Assembly: GCA_966211305.1 (NCBI GenBank)
Contig: CBIHPC010000004.1
Span: forward strand, 1 to 64,000
DNA: 64,000 nt
Source of the DNA: Niastella sp966211305
Lineage (GTDB): Bacteria > Bacteroidota > Bacteroidia > Chitinophagales > Chitinophagaceae
Direction: 5' to 3'
Of this stretch, positions 61,735 through 64,000 are shown piece after piece. Every line of letters begins with the position of its first letter. The first letter of the stretch is position 1. A model generated the notes under the pieces. It made no database searches, was not told the origin of the DNA, and saw only the letters and a program-made list of their open reading frames with translations. Made by a program: the position numbers and the translations under genes.

Positions 61735-63474
61735 ATGGCAGCCCTGACAAAACAAGTAGTAATTGCACACAATCTGCAGGATTATGAATTAAGTTACCGT
61801 GCATTCAACTGGCAACATGAAAGTTCTTTTCTTTCAGGTCTTCCTGGAAATAAAGGATTGAACATAGCCTATGAAGCGGTTGAGCGCCATGCAAAAAGCG
61901 AACTGGCTGATGCTATTGCGCTCAAGTGGGTTCGTAAAGACATGAGCACGGAGGATTTTTCTTATAACCGGCTGCAACACCTCAGTTCGCGTTTTGCCAA
62001 TGTGTTAACAGGTTTAAATATTAAAAAAAATGACCGGGTTTTCACGCTATGTAACCGTATTCCCGAACTGTACATTACCGCCCTGGGAGTTCTTAAGCGA
62101 ACTGCCGTTTTTTGCCCTTTATTTTCGGTATTCGGTCCTGAACCTGTATTTCAACGGTTGAACAGGGGCGATGCAAAGGTGCTGGTAACGACCAGGGCCT
62201 TGTTTGATAAAAAGGTAAGTCAGCTATTGTCGAAATTGCCATTGCTGCAGTTTGTTCTATTAACCGATGAAAAAGAACATATCGACAATAAGGTATTGTC
62301 GCTTTCCAGGTTAATGGAAGAGGCAAATGATGAATTTGATATTCCGGCAACAGCGCCAGAAGATCCGGCTCTACTGCATTTCACCAGCGGCACTACGGGC
62401 ATGCCCAAGGGCGCACTGCATGTACATAATGCGGTATTAATGCACTATATGACCGCAAGGAATGTGCTCGATCTGCAAAAAGACGATGTTTATTGGTGTA
62501 CCGCCGATCCGGGATGGGTTACCGGAACTTCATATGGGATTTTTGCGCCCCTTGTGTGTGGTGTAACCAATATAATTGACGAAGAGGAGTTTGATGCCGT
62601 TCGCTGGTATTCAATTCTGGAAAAACACCATGTAAATGTGTGGTATACGGCACCAACAGCTATTCGCAGGCTGATGCGTATGAATATAAAACCACGTCAG
62701 AGTTTCAATCTGCAATCGCTCAGGGTGATTTGCAGCGTAGGCGAACCATTGCATGCCGAAGCCGTGCTATGGGGTGAAGAAACTTTTGGTATACCTATCC
62801 TCGACAATTGGTGGCAAACAGAAACGGGAGGTATTATGATCGCCAATTATCCATCCATGAAAGTAAAGCCGGGTTCAATGGGTAAGCCGTTACCTGGCAC
62901 TGAAGCAGCTATTGCCGAGATAACCGACGAAACTATAAACCTTATTACAGAGCCTGGTAAACAGGGACACCTGGTATTAAAACAGGGTTGGCCTTCTATG
63001 TTCCGGGGATACCTGCACGATGAGGAACGATATAAAAAATGTTTCAGGGGCGAATGGTACATCACCGGAGACCTGGCAAAAAAAGACGAAGACGGTTATT
63101 TCTGGTTTGTTGGCCGTGCAGATGACATTATAAAAACATCCGGACATATGGTGGGCCCCTTTGAGGTTGAAAGCATCTTAATGAAGCATGTAGCTGTTGC
63201 AGAAGCAGCTGTAATTGGCAAACCCGATACAGTTATCGGTGAAAAAGTGAAAGCTTTCATTATATTAAAACATGGCTTCACCGGTAATGAAAAAGTTGAA
63301 CTCGATATACTGGGTTATGCCAGACAGCAGCTGGGACCCGCGGTAGCGCCGAAAGAAATTGAGTTCGTAGATGAATTACCCAAAACAAAAAGCGGTAAGA
63401 TTTTACGCCGGCTTTTAAAAGCAAGAGAGTTAGGTTTGCCTGAAGGCGATCTTTCAACACTTGAACAATCCTGA
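61735..63474 (+). CDS. acsA: Acetyl-CoA synthetase (AcsA type)
   Basis: I use ATG 61735 (MAALTKQVVIAHNL); a TTG at 61714 is less likely. The 579 residues have the AMP-binding P-loop HFTSGTTGMPKGALHVH, the acetate pocket region GWVTGTSYGIFAPL, WWQTETGGIM, and the regulatory lysine in PKTKSGKILRRLL. The enzyme makes acetyl-CoA from acetate and ATP. It is 4 bases from a dehydrogenase E1 alpha gene, so both are cotranscribed and may feed or drain acetyl-CoA during stress. A box is 48 bases upstream. Confidence 0.92.
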   Translation: MAALTKQVVIAHNLQDYELSYRAFNWQHESSFLSGLPGNKGLNIAYEAVERHAKSELADAIALKWVRKDMSTEDFSYNRLQHLSSRFANVLTGLNIKKNDRVFTLCNRIPELYITALGVLKRTAVFCPLFSVFGPEPVFQRLNRGDAKVLVTTRALFDKKVSQLLSKLPLLQFVLLTDEKEHIDNKVLSLSRLMEEANDEFDIPATAPEDPALLHFTSGTTGMPKGALHVHNAVLMHYMTARNVLDLQKDDVYWCTADPGWVTGTSYGIFAPLVCGVTNIIDEEEFDAVRWYSILEKHHVNVWYTAPTAIRRLMRMNIKPRQSFNLQSLRVICSVGEPLHAEAVLWGEETFGIPILDNWWQTETGGIMIANYPSMKVKPGSMGKPLPGTEAAIAEITDETINLITEPGKQGHLVLKQGWPSMFRGYLHDEERYKKCFRGEWYITGDLAKKDEDGYFWFVGRADDIIKTSGHMVGPFEVESILMKHVAVAEAAVIGKPDTVIGEKVKAFIILKHGFTGNEKVELDILGYARQQLGPAVAPKEIEFVDELPKTKSGKILRRLLKARELGLPEGDLSTLEQS

Positions 63475-63478
63475 AAAA

Positions 63479-64000
63479 ATGGAAAACATAACCGCTGAAC
63501 AGCCCATTAGATCAATCGATCGTTCGCATGGCCTTCACCTGCTTTACCAGATGATGTTTATCAGGCGATTTGAAGAAAAGGCTGCCGAGTTATACACCAA
63601 AATGAAAATACGTGGTTTCCTGCATCTGTATGTAGGACAGGAAGCCGTAGCCACGGGCCTGATGCAGGCTTTAACCGAAGAGGATAATATTTTCAGCACT
63701 TACCGTGAACACGGGCATGCACTGGCCCGTGGTATCGATGCTGGCGCAATTATGGCTGAAATGTATGGTAAAAAGGAAGGCTGCAGCTTTGGACGGGGTG
63801 GTTCTATGCATCTGTTCGATGAAGGTAGAAAGTTCTATGGGGGGAATGCGATTGTGGCAGGCCATCTTCCTGTAGCTGTTGGAATGGCGCTGGCTTCAAA
63901 AAAACAACGTAAGAACAATATTACCTGCTGCATTTTCGGTGACGGAGCTGTTGCAGAAGGTTCATTTCATGAAACGATGAACCTGGCCGCACTATGGAGC
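63479..64000 (+). CDS. pdhA: Pyruvate/2-oxo acid dehydrogenase E1 alpha subunit, partial
   Basis: The gene starts with ATG at 63479 and is cut by the window end after 174 codons. It has the E1 alpha motifs MMFIRRFEEKAAELY, LYVGQEAVATGL, TYREHGHALARG, KEGCSFGRGGSMHLFD, and the start of the thiamine diphosphate motif GDGAVAEGSFHETMNL. It oxidatively decarboxylates pyruvate (or a related 2-oxo acid) with an E1 beta partner expected just beyond the window. It overlaps no gene and follows the acetyl-CoA synthetase by 4 bases. Confidence 0.92.
   Translation, partial: MENITAEQPIRSIDRSHGLHLLYQMMFIRRFEEKAAELYTKMKIRGFLHLYVGQEAVATGLMQALTEEDNIFSTYREHGHALARGIDAGAIMAEMYGKKEGCSFGRGGSMHLFDEGRKFYGGNAIVAGHLPVAVGMALASKKQRKNNITCCIFGDGAVAEGSFHETMNLAALWS

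Noticed and set aside
1..64000. CRISPR arrays, tRNA or rRNA genes, intact insertion sequences
   Set aside because: I looked for regular repeats, cloverleaf-like stretches and transposase motifs and saw none. A covariance-model scan was not possible here.

Overview
The window reads as the chromosome of a Bacteroidota bacterium, most likely of the Chitinophagaceae or a near relative. The signs are a type IX secretion sorting tail, an UpxY-type NusG paralogue, TonB-linked outer-membrane barrels with a carboxypeptidase-like N-terminal domain, a DUF4254 protein and AT-rich spacers. The genus is inference. No rRNA, tRNA, CRISPR array or intact transposase was seen.

Region 1 (1 to about 21.6 kb) is the right-hand part of a non-ribosomal peptide locus, almost all on the + strand. 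It opens inside an NRPS gene (end of an adenylation domain plus a carrier domain). Next come a stand-alone TubC-docking/condensation protein and a GT2 glycosyltransferase. A block of BlaI-type repressor, M56 sensor protease, TonB-type barrel and M1 peptidase follows. A tight six-gene operon then carries an aromatic amino acid hydroxylase, a cytoplasmic GH44-like glycosidase, a GT-A glycosyltransferase, a GT1/MGT glycosyltransferase, a NodU/CmcH carbamoyltransferase and an SGNH hydrolase with an internal TPR-like insert. The region closes with an UpxY/NusG antiterminator, a DUF4254 protein, an Sfp-type phosphopantetheinyl transferase and a NarL/LuxR response regulator. The gene content predicts a glycosylated, carbamoylated peptide; the product is unknown.

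Region 2 (about 21.6 to 24.1 kb) is a worn boundary. It holds an M13 peptidase remnant, a T9SS cargo protein and a probable TonB C-terminal scrap.

Region 3 (about 24.1 kb to the end) is a stress or dormancy island of many short operons on both strands. It contains three two-domain universal stress proteins, two hibernation factors, a baeRF release-factor-like protein, two Hsp20s, FtsH, GroEL and a MgtA-type ATPase. It also contains a GT35 phosphorylase-like protein, a sensor-fused trehalose-6-phosphate synthase, a site-2 protease, an L,D-transpeptidase, a polysaccharide deacetylase, an erythrin/VIT iron protein, a YeeE/YedE pair, an alcohol dehydrogenase, a BON protein, acetyl-CoA synthetase and the start of a dehydrogenase E1 alpha gene. 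Remnants of PEP synthase, a fatty-acid desaturase, a porin and an SDR dehydrogenase lie between them. A CusA-type pump gene is split by an in-frame stop.

The strongest system-level signal is a 12-bp palindrome, TGAY-N4-RTCA. It occurs at least 17 times in the spacers of region 3, usually 50 to 125 bases before a start codon, and was not met in the spacers of region 1. It looks like the box of an FNR/CRP-family activator. The island encodes such a candidate: a receiver/cNMP-domain/Crp-HTH fusion at 29206. The proposal is one regulon that arrests translation, protects proteins and envelope, and redirects carbon under low oxygen or starvation. This is inference from motif and gene content.
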